Source: Pedobacter rhodius (GTDB taxonomy: Bacteria > Bacteroidota > Bacteroidia > Sphingobacteriales > Sphingobacteriaceae). Taken from it: a DNA stretch of 64,000 nucleotides. Below, piece after piece: positions 44,390 to 53,635 of this stretch. The notes under the pieces were generated by a model. The model ran no database searches and was not told where the DNA came from. It was given only the letters and a program-made list of their open reading frames with translations. Location of the stretch: NCBI RefSeq assembly GCF_027213645.1, contig NZ_JAPWGL010000002.1:1026555-1090554 (forward strand), written 5' to 3'. The first letter of the stretch is position 1. Each line of letters begins with the position of its first letter. Made by a program: the position numbers and the translations under genes.

Positions 44390-45514
44390 TTAATAACTGT
44401 TATTTAGCATTACAGGCATAACCAACATTAAAACATCTTCATTCTCATCATTAGTTTGAGGAATTAAAAGCCCAGCTCTGTTTGGCGTAGAAAGTTCTAA
44501 AGTTATTTCATCACCACTTAAATTACTTAGCATTTCGATTAAAAAACGTGCATTAAAGCCAATTTCCAGGTCTTCGCCATCATATTGGCAGCTCAAACGC
44601 TCATGTGCTTCGTTTGCAAAATCTAAATCTTCTGATGAAATATTCAATTCGCTGCCGTTAATTTTTAACCGAACCTGATGTGTCGTTTTATTGGCAAAAA
44701 TGACCACCCGGCGTAGTGTATTTAAGAATAAACCTCTGTCAATTACCAGTTTGTTTGGGTTATTTTGAGGAATTACTGCTTCATAATCAGGATAGCGTTC
44801 GTCTATTAAACGACACACTAAATTTATGTTTTCAAATTTGAAGAAGGCACTGGTTGCGTTATAATCAACGGAAACATTAATATCATTCGATGGCAGCGCA
44901 GCCTTTAAAAGTGTTAAAGCTTTTTTAGGTAAAATAAAAGAAGTTGCTTTATCGGCTTTGCTATCCATACGGCGGTAACGAACCAATTTGTGCGCATCAG
45001 TGGCAACGAAAGTGATGTGCTGAGGCGATAGCTGACAAAAAACACCTGTCATTGCCGGGCGTAGTTCATCATTACTAACAGCAAAAATTGTTTTTGTAAT
45101 GGCTTCTGTTAAAACTGAAGCCGGAAGATTTACAGATGAAGCATTTTCTACAACAGGGATTTTAGGAAAATCATCACCGTTTTCGCCACTTAATTTATAT
45201 TTACCATCACCGGCGCTAATTTCTATTGCGAAAGTTGTATCATCAATGTTAAAGGCAATTGGCTGGTCTGGTAAAGTTTTAAGCGTATCTAATAAAATTT
45301 TTGATGGAACGGCTACTTTACCCTCTTCTTTCGATTCTACAGCAAGCGCCGTAGTCATGCTGGTTTGCAAGTCTGTAGCAGAGATGGTTAAATTACCATC
45401 TTTAATTTCGAAAAGAAAATTTTCTAATATAGGTAAAACGGTACTGCTGCTGGATGCACCATTTACCGTTTGCAGGTGTTTTAATAAAGTTGATGTGGAT
45501 ACAATAAATCTCAT
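44390..45514 (-). CDS. dnaN: DNA polymerase III beta sliding clamp
   Basis: 374 residues, full length, with three clamp domains. MRFIVSTSTLLKHLQTVNGA opens the first; PAMTGVFCQLSPQHITFVATDAHKLVRYR is the conserved domain-2 block; the C-terminus ends VLMLVMPVMLN, close to the usual MPMR(L/V). It tethers DNA polymerase III to DNA. dnaA and recF are not adjacent, so this is not an oriC-type dnaA-dnaN locus. Confidence 0.95.
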   Translation of the reverse strand: MRFIVSTSTLLKHLQTVNGASSSSTVLPILENFLFEIKDGNLTISATDLQTSMTTALAVESKEEGKVAVPSKILLDTLKTLPDQPIAFNIDDTTFAIEISAGDGKYKLSGENGDDFPKIPVVENASSVNLPASVLTEAITKTIFAVSNDELRPAMTGVFCQLSPQHITFVATDAHKLVRYRRMDSKADKATSFILPKKALTLLKAALPSNDINVSVDYNATSAFFKFENINLVCRLIDERYPDYEAVIPQNNPNKLVIDRGLFLNTLRRVVIFANKTTHQVRLKINGSELNISSEDLDFANEAHERLSCQYDGEDLEIGFNARFLIEMLSNLSGDEITLELSTPNRAGLLIPQTNDENEDVLMLVMPVMLNNSY

Positions 45515-45535
45515 GATATCATTTAGTCTTCTTCA

Positions 45536-45543
45536 AAAATATA
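45536..45543 (-). promoter_or_regulatory. -7 box TATTTTTG for dnaN
   Basis: Perfect TAnnTTTG on the minus strand, 21 bases before the dnaN ATG, in the short spacer after gldG (which ends at 45548). Confidence 0.58.
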
Positions 45544-45547
45544 AAAA

Positions 45548-47227
45548 TTATTTAGCGTACTTGTACTTGCGGTAATAATGTTGAAAAATCGCAAAGAATA
45601 TTAACAATAGCAAGGGTACAACAATATTTACAATTTGCCACTTCGTTTTCTCCATTTTAATTTTTGCCTTATCTAACAATCTGATTTTTAGCTCCTTATT
45701 ACGCAAAACAATTAAATTATCATCATCTGCAAAATAATCAGCAATATTTAACAGCAAAGATTTGTTTCCATAGGTACGTTGTGTATACCGGTCAAAACCC
45801 AATGGCAATGGTGAATTATCTTTTGCAACAACCTGGTTTTTGAAAATATCGCCATCGCCGATGACCACCATTTTTGCAGGCTTACTGGTTAGCACTGTTG
45901 TAAACGGCAGGGAAATACCGGCAGGTAAAGGCCGGCCGGCAAATACGGAAGGAAAACTACCTTCCAGCAAAACGCCCGCACTTTGCAAGGGGTTTTGAAA
46001 AGTTTTTGGATCAGGCTGTTCTGCAACCATTTGTAAGGAAAACAATTTCGGCACGTTAAATACTTTATTGAAATTAGACGTTGTCAGAATGTATGTTTTC
46101 TTTACGCCTTTTGAGCCTATCGTATCTACTGTACTTGCAAATTCCGCCTTAATTCCATCTAGATTTTTAACCAGGCTTGCAGCAGTATCTGGCAGTAAAA
46201 TCGGATAATAAATCCATGGCACCAATTGAAGCTGGGGCTGACCGCCAACTGTTCCTGTTGAAATGGGAATGTCAGCAGCATTTTTATCGGCAATGATATT
46301 GTAATTAATCCGGGCACCATACATAAAAAGCATGTCATCAAGATTCAGGCTTTTATTAAAAGCCATTTGACTGCCCTTCCCGCTCAAACTATCTAATTCT
46401 GCAGAAACCTGATCTATGCTCCAAAGCACCCGTCCCCCATTCATCACGAAATAGTTAATTTTATATTTTTCTGTTTCGGAAAAAGCGGTTTGAGGTTTTA
46501 CGATTATCATTATTTTCAACTTATCTAACCCTGCTTTATCTATCGTATTCAAATCTACCCGCCCCACTTCGTAGCTATTTGCAAGCGTGTGCATGGCATC
46601 GTAAAGTTGCAAATCGGTTGGTTCCCCATTGGATTCGGTAAAACCAATTCTTGGATTATTTCCGGTAATTACTTTTTTCAGGCCAGCGGTAAAAGTATAT
46701 TCCAGATTTTCGATTGAACGGTTTATGTTGTCTTCATAACTGCCCCCGGCATCCAGATTCTGTAAAAGCTTAACCGGCATTTGTTTACCATTACTTTCAA
46801 TCATGGCCATTGGATAAACCAATTTTTGTGTTAAACCACTTTCCGTTTTCACACTCAGGTTTGTGGCTTCTATACCCTGCTGATAAAGATTATTAATCAC
46901 TGTATCCTGATCGGCAGCACTTAATCCATCCAGCGGGTCAACAAAAACCACTTTTAAATCCGCTTTAGCGTAAGCTTTGTAATCCGACAATAAATCCTTA
47001 ACTGATGCTTGTAAACGTTTAAATGCCGACGGAAGCGCACCATTCAAAAAAACAGTTATGGTTACGGGGTTTTGCGTATTTTCAAGAAGTTTTTTTGTTT
47101 TATCATTCAATGTAAAACGCCTATCAGCCGTAAAATCAAACCGATGAAAAAAATATTGCCCGCCAATATTTAATAATACCAAGGCCAATAAAACCATAAC
47201 AATTCTAACCCATTTATTTTTCATCAT
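45548..47227 (-). CDS. gldG: Gliding motility ABC transporter component GldG
   Basis: 559 residues. One N-terminal helix, a large extracytoplasmic region of the ABC-type uncharacterised transport domain (GYLFR...-like FDFTADRRFTLND opening, then RIGFTESNGEPTDLQLYDAM) and one C-terminal helix. GldG with GldF and GldA forms an ABC complex required for gliding in Flavobacterium johnsoniae. It overlaps gldF by four bases (ATGA), so it is translationally coupled. Confidence 0.92.
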   Translation of the reverse strand: MMKNKWVRIVMVLLALVLLNIGGQYFFHRFDFTADRRFTLNDKTKKLLENTQNPVTITVFLNGALPSAFKRLQASVKDLLSDYKAYAKADLKVVFVDPLDGLSAADQDTVINNLYQQGIEATNLSVKTESGLTQKLVYPMAMIESNGKQMPVKLLQNLDAGGSYEDNINRSIENLEYTFTAGLKKVITGNNPRIGFTESNGEPTDLQLYDAMHTLANSYEVGRVDLNTIDKAGLDKLKIMIIVKPQTAFSETEKYKINYFVMNGGRVLWSIDQVSAELDSLSGKGSQMAFNKSLNLDDMLFMYGARINYNIIADKNAADIPISTGTVGGQPQLQLVPWIYYPILLPDTAASLVKNLDGIKAEFASTVDTIGSKGVKKTYILTTSNFNKVFNVPKLFSLQMVAEQPDPKTFQNPLQSAGVLLEGSFPSVFAGRPLPAGISLPFTTVLTSKPAKMVVIGDGDIFKNQVVAKDNSPLPLGFDRYTQRTYGNKSLLLNIADYFADDDNLIVLRNKELKIRLLDKAKIKMEKTKWQIVNIVVPLLLLIFFAIFQHYYRKYKYAK

Positions 47228-47949
47228 TTCTTCCCCTCAATCACCAGTTTCGTTAAAAATAGAAATAGTACAGAAAAGCTTATAAAATAAATCAGGTCGC
47301 GGGTATCCAAAACGCCACGACTAATCGATTGATAATGCTGATTAATGCCCAGTGAAGAAATTATGGTTTCGAAATTCTGCATAGCAAAGATTTGGCTGCT
47401 GTAATCAAAACCCAGAAATGCAAATCCACATAGCGCCGCAGAAACGGCAAAAGCAATAATTTGATTTTTGGTTAGGGCTGAAGCAAAAATTCCGATTGCG
47501 GTAAATGCAGAACCCAGCAAAAACAATCCCACATATGAGCCTATGACCGCGCCGGAGTCTATATTACCCTCCGGCAAACCTAACTTAGAAATTGAATAGT
47601 AGTAAACTGAGGTTGGAATAAGTGAAAAAAGTACAAGCGCTAAACAGGCTAAATATTTTGCTGAAACAATTTGCCAGAGTGTTATGGGTTTCGTAATTAA
47701 AAGTTCATAAGTTCCTTCTCTCCGTTCTTCAGCAAAAGAACGCATGGTAACTGCCGGAATAAGAAACATAAAAAGATAAGGTACCAGACTAAAAAAACCG
47801 CTAAGTTCAGCATAACCGTAATCCAGTACCGAAGTATCCGGGAAGAACCAAAGTAAAAGGCCGGAAACTAAAAGAAAAATGCCGATGGTTATATAGGCGA
47901 CCATCGAACTCAAAAAACTAAATAATTCGCGTTTAAATACTGCGTACAT
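47224..47949 (-). CDS. gldF: Gliding motility ABC permease GldF
   Basis: 241 residues, six membrane helices. MRSFAEERREGTYELLITKPITLWQIVSAKY is the typical ABC-2 cytoplasmic loop of GldF. A near-consensus -7 element (TATCTTCG on the minus strand, 47963-47970) stands 13 bases before the ATG, so gldFG may be expressed apart from gldA. Confidence 0.92.
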   Translation of the reverse strand: MYAVFKRELFSFLSSMVAYITIGIFLLVSGLLLWFFPDTSVLDYGYAELSGFFSLVPYLFMFLIPAVTMRSFAEERREGTYELLITKPITLWQIVSAKYLACLALVLFSLIPTSVYYYSISKLGLPEGNIDSGAVIGSYVGLFLLGSAFTAIGIFASALTKNQIIAFAVSAALCGFAFLGFDYSSQIFAMQNFETIISSLGINQHYQSISRGVLDTRDLIYFISFSVLFLFLTKLVIEGKK

Positions 47950-48020
47950 ACGATTTAAATGTCGAAGATAATCATATTTGAATAATAAAAATTTTATAAT
48001 TTCATAGACTTATTTCTTAT

Positions 48021-48557
48021 CTACAATCCAAAAATATAGGCGAATCTTATTCCAATAAATCCTTTAGTGTTCGAACGATTCAAAAAACTAAGGCTTTCAT
48101 TTTTTCCGGTCCAGCCCTCATACCTGATGCCCAAATCAAGCATATGCTTGCCTGGCAGATTAAATAAATTCCCTAAGCCCGGCGACCAGGCAAAAAGGGT
48201 TTTTTGTCCGTTATTTAATGGCAACGCGGCACCCAGTTGTCCTTCAGCATAAAATGTTTCACTTAGCTGATATTTTAAACCCGCTTTTAAAGGTGCGTAA
48301 GTTAAATCCTGAACGGATAACAATTGATTGTTTCTGCCAAAGAAATTCATGATGCCTCCGTTTACTATAATTGAAAATGCCTTAGAAAGCGGAAATTCGG
48401 CTTTTAAAGATGCACCTGCACCGACTGAAGAAAGGCCTGAAAAGTTGCCCGATGGAAAACCAGCTTCGGCTCCGATACCGATTTTAGCATGCTGTGCTTT
48501 TGCAGCAAAGGATAAAAATAAAATTGCCCCTGATAAAATTAAAGATGATTTGAACAT
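48021..48557 (-). CDS. Outer-membrane beta-barrel protein
   Basis: 178 residues. Signal peptide ending SFAAKAQ, then alternating hydrophobic strands (AKIGIGAEAGFPSGNFSGL, AFSIIVNGGIMNFFG, TFYAEGQLGAALPL) and a C-terminal strand ending IRFAYIFGL. This is an eight-strand small porin-like barrel. It is inserted between gldA and gldF, with its ATG overlapping the gldA stop by one base. A link to gliding machinery is suggested only by position. Confidence 0.78.
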   Translation of the reverse strand: MFKSSLILSGAILFLSFAAKAQHAKIGIGAEAGFPSGNFSGLSSVGAGASLKAEFPLSKAFSIIVNGGIMNFFGRNNQLLSVQDLTYAPLKAGLKYQLSETFYAEGQLGAALPLNNGQKTLFAWSPGLGNLFNLPGKHMLDLGIRYEGWTGKNESLSFLNRSNTKGFIGIRFAYIFGL

Positions 48558-49264
48558 TATGCTGTAAGTTTTCTGAAAATAACCTCTAATGAATCTTGAT
48601 TATTCGCTTTTTTTATACCATCGAGTGAATCGTTTGCTACAATTTTACCTTTGTTAATGATGATGATATCGTCACAAATGGCTTCAACTTCCTGCATAAT
48701 ATGAGTTGAAATAATAACCGTTTTATTTTTACCAAGTTCTTTAATTAAAGCCCTGATGCCAATCAATTGGTTTGGATCTAAACCTGATGTCGGTTCATCT
48801 AAAATTAAAACGTCGGGATTATGTATAATGGCCTGGGCTAAACCTACTCTCTGCCGATAACCCTTTGAAAGCATTCCGATTTTTTTATGTTGCTCGGGCG
48901 TTAAACCAACCATGTTGATTACTTCATCCACACGGTGAGCTAAATTTTTCAATTCGTAAGTTTGCCCAACGAAGTTGAGAAATTCCTTAACATACATATC
49001 GGTATAAAGCGGTGTATTTTCAGGCAAATAGCCAATATGCTTTTTTGCTTCGATGGCTTGGGTTAATATGCTTTTATCAGCAATTTCAGCCTCGCCTGAT
49101 GTGGGCTTTAAATAACCCGTGAGCATACGCATTGTTGTGGATTTCCCGGCGCCGTTCGGACCTAAAAAACCTAAAATACGACCAGGCTTTGCATCAAAAC
49201 TAATCGAATCAACCGCCTTTTGGTTATCGTAGTGCCTGGAGAGATTTTTTACTGAAATGCCCAT
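48557..49264 (-). CDS. gldA: Gliding motility ABC ATPase GldA
   Basis: 235 residues. Walker A GPNGAGKST, signature LSKGYRQRV, Walker B LILDEPTSGLDP and switch STHIMQE. The C-terminal part is short and ends VIFRKLTA. Together with GldF and GldG it matches the Gld ABC transporter. In F. johnsoniae gldA is not next to gldFG, whereas here they form a same-strand group with an outer-membrane protein gene in between. Confidence 0.88.
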   Translation of the reverse strand: MGISVKNLSRHYDNQKAVDSISFDAKPGRILGFLGPNGAGKSTTMRMLTGYLKPTSGEAEIADKSILTQAIEAKKHIGYLPENTPLYTDMYVKEFLNFVGQTYELKNLAHRVDEVINMVGLTPEQHKKIGMLSKGYRQRVGLAQAIIHNPDVLILDEPTSGLDPNQLIGIRALIKELGKNKTVIISTHIMQEVEAICDDIIIINKGKIVANDSLDGIKKANNQDSLEVIFRKLTA

Positions 49265-49330
49265 TTTGTTTTATTTAACCGCGAAGAACACAATGTTTTT
49301 CGCAAAGACCGCAAAGTTTTTTAAGTAAGT

Positions 49331-49413
49331 CGTCCTTGCGAGGCACGAAGCAATCCTACAACTATCGCTATAATATCTAACGCATTAAGATTGCTTCGTG
49401 CCTCGCAATGACG
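49331..49413. repeat. Long palindrome of the CGAGGCACGAAGCAATC family
   Basis: Two 25-base arms (49331-49355 and 49389-49413) with one mismatch and a 33-base loop. Partial copies occur at 5413-5445 and 38404-38434. The unit resembles REP/BIME-type elements. It lies in the gap between gldA and the GDPD gene. Confidence 0.85.
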
Positions 49414-49439
49414 TTGTGGCTAATTTTACTGCCTAAAAA

Positions 49440-50360
49440 TTAATTAATAAACTCAGAACTTAATTTCTTATTATACCTAAACTTATCCAGTTCTTCTGAT
49501 GCCTGTGGCAAATTATCTCCTGATAAAATATCCGCGCCATTATTGACCAGGTGGTAATATACATTTTTAGCGGGGCTTGCCATTGCGCTTTTGTCAATAT
49601 TACCCATCGTACCTAAAATCGTTGTAATTCCTTTGTCATGAAGAAACTTGTACAAGTCTTTATCCGGCGCACTTACACCAACAAATGCCACAATTCTATT
49701 GTTCGGTACACCTAAATTATTCAATCTTTTTAATTCAGATTTTTTCTGAACGGAAGCAGAAATCATTAAATCTGGTGCCAGCTGATGAACTTCCTTTGCC
49801 TGATTTGCCGTATAGGTAATAATGATCGAATTGCTTTCTACTTTATATTGCCTCACCTTTTCAATCACTTTTGCATAAGAAACACCTTTTTTCAAATCAA
49901 TGGTAAGCAAAGCCTTTCCTTTGCTCCAGCTTAAAACACTATCTAAAGTTGGGATTTTAAATTTTGTTTCCTTGCCTTCATCGTCTTTTAAATTGAATGT
50001 TTTCAGCGCTTCGTAGGTATAATTACCGATCGCCCCTTTTCCTGTTGATGTCCGGTCTAATTTATCATCATGCATAATAACCATCACCGAATCTTTACTG
50101 TAGGCAATATCAAATTCGATAATTACCGGATTATATGTGGTTGCATTAGCAAAAGTTTCGATACAATTTTCGGGAAAACCAGGCATCGGTCCGCCGCGAT
50201 GCGCACTGATTAGTGGAAAACGATTTCCGGGTGACCATTTTAAAAACTGATATAGGTCTTTTGTATTATTAAATTTGATGTAATGATGAACTTTTTCTTC
50301 TTGTTTGCAGGAGATAAAAATTGCAATAAAAGCCAACAGAAATAAATGATGAAATTTCAT
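49440..50360 (-). CDS. Glycerophosphodiester phosphodiesterase-family lipoprotein
   Basis: 306 residues. Lipobox FISC (Cys18). The GDPD core is visible: SAHRGGPMPGFPENCIETF carries the catalytic His/Arg, then EFDIAYSKDSVMVIMHDDKLDRTSTG gives the metal-binding Glu/Asp and second His, and LTIDLKKG. It would hydrolyse glycerophosphodiesters or related phosphodiesters in the periplasm. It is alone behind a consensus promoter. Confidence 0.88.
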   Translation of the reverse strand: MKFHHLFLLAFIAIFISCKQEEKVHHYIKFNNTKDLYQFLKWSPGNRFPLISAHRGGPMPGFPENCIETFANATTYNPVIIEFDIAYSKDSVMVIMHDDKLDRTSTGKGAIGNYTYEALKTFNLKDDEGKETKFKIPTLDSVLSWSKGKALLTIDLKKGVSYAKVIEKVRQYKVESNSIIITYTANQAKEVHQLAPDLMISASVQKKSELKRLNNLGVPNNRIVAFVGVSAPDKDLYKFLHDKGITTILGTMGNIDKSAMASPAKNVYYHLVNNGADILSGDNLPQASEELDKFRYNKKLSSEFIN

Positions 50361-50364
50361 GGTT

Positions 50365-50372
50365 CAAAAGTA
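50365..50372 (-). promoter_or_regulatory. -7 box TACTTTTG for the GDPD gene
   Basis: Perfect TAnnTTTG on the minus strand, four bases before the ATG at 50360. Confidence 0.58.
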
Positions 50373-50395
50373 GGAAAAAATGAAAGATGGAAGAG

Positions 50396-50678
50396 ATAAA
50401 ATGGAATATTAAATGGTAAGTTGGTTAACCGGTTAATTGTTGAAGTTATCGTTGAATTGCTTAATTGTTGAAGTAGTTAGCTGGTTAATTGTTCAAGGGG
50501 GTTAATTGTTAAATGCAGAATTGATGAATTATTGATTGGTTATTTGTTTAAATCGGCTTAAATTAACCAATATACAGTTTAAACGGTAAGCAATTTATAC
50601 AGTTTAACAATTAAACAATTTTAACAATTAAATCCTTTAAAAGCAGTTAACCGGTTTATACAGTTAAACAATTAAACA
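50396..50678. repeat. Direct and inverted GTTAATTGTT repeats
   Basis: About 280 bases of very AT-rich sequence. The first half contains several copies of GGTTAATTGTT(GAA) on the plus strand; the second half holds the complement (AACAATTAAAC, AACAATTTTAACAATTAA). The whole block can fold on itself. No gene. It lies downstream of the response regulator and upstream of the GDPD promoter. Confidence 0.7.
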
Positions 50679-50681
50679 TTT

Positions 50682-51314
50682 CTATGCAAATCCATTCTTT
50701 ATTGCGAACACGGCCAGTCCGACACGTGTTTTAAGTTCAAGCTTTTCGCATAACTGGTCTCGGTAACTTTCAACTGTTCTCGGACTGCAGAACATCTTAT
50801 CAGCTATTTCCTTGTAATTAAGTTCTGTAACCGTGTATTTTAAAAATTCCTTTTCTCTTTCAGAAATTTTAATTTCAGCATCCTTATTTTTATTTAAGCT
50901 GGAAAAAATAATTTTCGAGGCCCAGTCAGGGTAAAAGAAACCGTCATTATTTAATTTTGTGAGCGCATTTTCCAGCTCAACCGGATGTGCATTTTTTAAC
51001 AGGTAAGCTTTTGCACCATTGCTAACCATTTTTATAACACTCTTTTCTTCGCCTTGCATACTCAGCGCCATTACTTTTACATCCGGGTAATGTTCTTTTA
51101 ACCAGCTTACGGTTTCAAAACCATCCATAATGGGCATACTGATATCCAGAAGTACGATATCAGGAATATTTTTTTTGTTTTCTAATTTCTGAATCAGATC
51201 TCTTCCGTTTTCGCATACGAAAATCACCTCAAAGGCTGCAAAGTTATCGATAATGCCTTGCAGTGCTTTTGCAATGAGAATATGATCATCAACAATAACT
51301 ATTGTTTTTTTCAT
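50682..51314 (-). CDS. NarL/LuxR-family response regulator
   Basis: 210 residues. Receiver domain with VDDH acidic pair, phospho-acceptor Asp57 in VLLDISMP and conserved Lys late in the domain; then a LuxR-type HTH (ISEREKEFLKYTVTELNYKEIADKMFCSPRTVESYRDQLCEKL). It overlaps the histidine kinase gene by four bases and ends a four-gene unit. It is probably the transcriptional output of that system; the divergent protease is a plausible target. Confidence 0.9.
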   Translation of the reverse strand: MKKTIVIVDDHILIAKALQGIIDNFAAFEVIFVCENGRDLIQKLENKKNIPDIVLLDISMPIMDGFETVSWLKEHYPDVKVMALSMQGEEKSVIKMVSNGAKAYLLKNAHPVELENALTKLNNDGFFYPDWASKIIFSSLNKNKDAEIKISEREKEFLKYTVTELNYKEIADKMFCSPRTVESYRDQLCEKLELKTRVGLAVFAIKNGFA

Positions 51315-52096
51315 ACTGAGCCATTTAAAATAATCGTAAGCTTGGTTCCGAAATTAACACTGCTCTGTAAACTAAATTGTCCCCCGATAATTTCGGCCCT
51401 TCTTTTTATATTTTTTAATCCTATACCATCAGAAGCTGTTTCCTCATAATTAAAACCTGTTCCATCGTCTTCAATCTGTAACATTAAAAAAAAATCGGGG
51501 CTTGAATTAAGCTGTATTTTTATGTTGTTACAGCGGGCATGTTTTAAGCTGTTCTGAAGAAATTCCTGTGTAATTCTTAACAGCACATTCTTCTTCACAA
51601 ATTCCAGGTTTATCGCGTTGAAATTATGTTCGAAGGTTACCATACACTTTTTTAAAGCATTTATATTATCAACCTCCTCTTGTATTAAAGTTACAATTTC
51701 ATTTTCACTTATTTTGTCGTTGGTTAGGTTTTTCGACAAACTCCTTAAATCCTGCAACGATGAATTAATGATTTGATAAATCTGTTCTATTTTTTCATTT
51801 TCCTGTGGCACCTTGTTTTCATATACAAGCTGTTGTGTATAAAGACTTACGAGCGTTAATTTTTGTCCGATATTATCATGTAGTTCACGGCCAATATGCT
51901 GCATGGTTGCCTGCTGTATTTCCATTTGGGTGGTTAAAAGTTCTCTTTGATGTATTTCGTTTGTGACTTTAATTTCATTCAGGTATTCCCGCTTCCGCAG
52001 TTTATATTTTTTTATATAAACCATAACTGCAACGACAAAAAGCACAAAAAAGAGATTAAAAAGTATAATCGTAATTAAGAGTTCTGTTTTTCCCAT
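51311..52096 (-). CDS. Sensor histidine kinase (HisKA_3 type)
   Basis: 261 residues. One N-terminal membrane helix (about 8-28), a short coiled linker, the dimerisation/phospho-acceptor block IGRELHDNIGQKL with His73, and a HATPase domain with QNSLKHA, EDDGTGF and GIGLKNIKRRAE. It has no periplasmic sensor domain of its own. The signal may come from the seven-helix protein whose gene overlaps its start by 22 bases. Confidence 0.9.
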   Translation of the reverse strand: MGKTELLITIILFNLFFVLFVVAVMVYIKKYKLRKREYLNEIKVTNEIHQRELLTTQMEIQQATMQHIGRELHDNIGQKLTLVSLYTQQLVYENKVPQENEKIEQIYQIINSSLQDLRSLSKNLTNDKISENEIVTLIQEEVDNINALKKCMVTFEHNFNAINLEFVKKNVLLRITQEFLQNSLKHARCNNIKIQLNSSPDFFLMLQIEDDGTGFNYEETASDGIGLKNIKRRAEIIGGQFSLQSSVNFGTKLTIILNGSV

Positions 52097-52725
52097 ATAA
52101 ATGAAATTGAGAATAATATATACATTACGATAGCCGAAATCAGGAAATAATCAAAGTAAATGGTCCAGATTTGGGTATATTTTAACAGCAGATAATAGAA
52201 TGTCCAGAAAGGTAACGTACCGATATAAAATAAGGTTACCCCCAGGTTAATATAAAACATCCTGTTCCGGTTAAAATTCAGGATATCAGATGATGTAATT
52301 TGCTTATAATATTCCATTACAACTAAAGTCATTAAAATAAAAGCGCCAAAAGTGTAATTAAATGAAAAGATGATTTTGCTGCCTTTAAAGTAAAGCTCGC
52401 TCGGGATAAATGAAATCAAGTATAAAAGCGAAAAAATAATAAACAGGTTTTTTCTTCTCAACGATTTTACGGCATATAACCAATAAAAAAACAGGAATTG
52501 CAACGGAATTACAAAGTAATTGTAAAACAGGGCCTTCGAAAAACTAATCCAGTTGCTACCGTATTTACCAAAGAGTTCGCACAAAAAAATGAATACCAGG
52601 TAAAGGGCAAAGCATTTCCAAAAATCATGAACGGCATTTTTATAGTAGAAGAACAGGGCAATAATTGCCGCTAATGCTTCTACCCCTAGCAGTGTATTAC
52701 TTAAAAAATTTTGAAAATCAGACAT
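52075..52725 (-). CDS. Seven-helix membrane protein, probable sensor partner
   Basis: 216 residues with about seven membrane helices and short loops. No enzyme motif seen. It overlaps the kinase gene by 22 bases and lies nine bases after the upstream gene, so all four genes are tightly coupled. The kinase lacks a large sensor domain, which makes a sensing or signal-relay role for this protein plausible. Family unknown. Confidence 0.72.
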   Translation of the reverse strand: MSDFQNFLSNTLLGVEALAAIIALFFYYKNAVHDFWKCFALYLVFIFLCELFGKYGSNWISFSKALFYNYFVIPLQFLFFYWLYAVKSLRRKNLFIIFSLLYLISFIPSELYFKGSKIIFSFNYTFGAFILMTLVVMEYYKQITSSDILNFNRNRMFYINLGVTLFYIGTLPFWTFYYLLLKYTQIWTIYFDYFLISAIVMYILFSISFIWEKQNS

Positions 52726-52734
52726 CGCCGAAGA

Positions 52735-53373
52735 CTAGTAAGCTTGTTGTCCTGCCTCAGCCGGAGGAATAAGTTGCCCGTGGTTTTGCGCCATAACCTG
52801 CCGGGATGGTTTATCGCTGCTTTCGGCGTACATAACCATCATCTCAACCTGTTTATTTTCATCCCGGTCATTTGCTGAAAAAGTTTTTCTGTCTAAAGGG
52901 TTAAAATCATAATCTAAATGATTTCCGCTGCTGATTTTCTTTTTTAAAGTCGGTATCATAATCAGTGTATGTTTCTGTGCATAATCTTTCCCGACCAATT
53001 TTTCACCTTCAAAATTATCCCATTCCGTATCTTTCGGATATGCTGCATAATAGAAACGTACGCCAAGTACACTATCTGTAATACGCGGATCTACTTTTTT
53101 ACTATAAGATTCGATATCCGTGATAAATTTTTTCAAGGTGCTTAGACCGAAAGAAACGGAATAAGCATCATCCAATCCCAATACCTTATTAATTGCAGCT
53201 AATTGGTTATTGCGATAATTATCAACCAGCTCATGAATAGTTCTTACATCCATTGTGTTCGGATAACCTTTGTTTTCTTTTCCAATCAACCCGATTAATT
53301 TTTGCAGTAGGTAAAGTGCAATTGCCCCGGATAAAAATGCAATTGTATAAATAAGTAAACCTTCCATTTTCAT
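52735..53373 (-). CDS. Membrane-anchored protein of unknown function
   Basis: 212 residues. One N-terminal helix (about 5-22) with the remainder soluble: a helical region with RTIHELVDNYRNNQLAAIN, then a beta-rich part (GVRFYYAAYP, HTLIMIPTLKKK) and a Gln/Pro/Ala-rich tail. No family recognised. It is the first gene of the two-component unit and may supply or modulate the signal. Confidence 0.65.
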   Translation of the reverse strand: MKMEGLLIYTIAFLSGAIALYLLQKLIGLIGKENKGYPNTMDVRTIHELVDNYRNNQLAAINKVLGLDDAYSVSFGLSTLKKFITDIESYSKKVDPRITDSVLGVRFYYAAYPKDTEWDNFEGEKLVGKDYAQKHTLIMIPTLKKKISSGNHLDYDFNPLDRKTFSANDRDENKQVEMMVMYAESSDKPSRQVMAQNHGQLIPPAEAGQQAY

Positions 53374-53635
53374 AATTTTTAGATTTTAATTAAAGTTAAA
53401 TTTTATTCTCAAAACTGATAAAACTTTTATCAAGAACAGATGGGGTTTTCCCCATATTTTACCGTTGTTTTTACGGCTTTTTATTTTGTTGGTTTTACGA
53501 CTGATTTTTAGTGTTTTACCTAAGGTTTTTCCGTTTCAAGTAGCGCAATTTTGGGTTAATGTTTACCGAATGAATTACAGAAAGGAGCAAGCCCAAAATC
53601 CGGAATAGAGTAGGCAAAATTTAAAACCTTAAAAC

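Noticed and set aside
44390..45514. dnaN as a marker of the replication origin
   Set aside because: No dnaA, recF, gyrB or DnaA-box cluster nearby; dnaN is often away from oriC in Bacteroidota.
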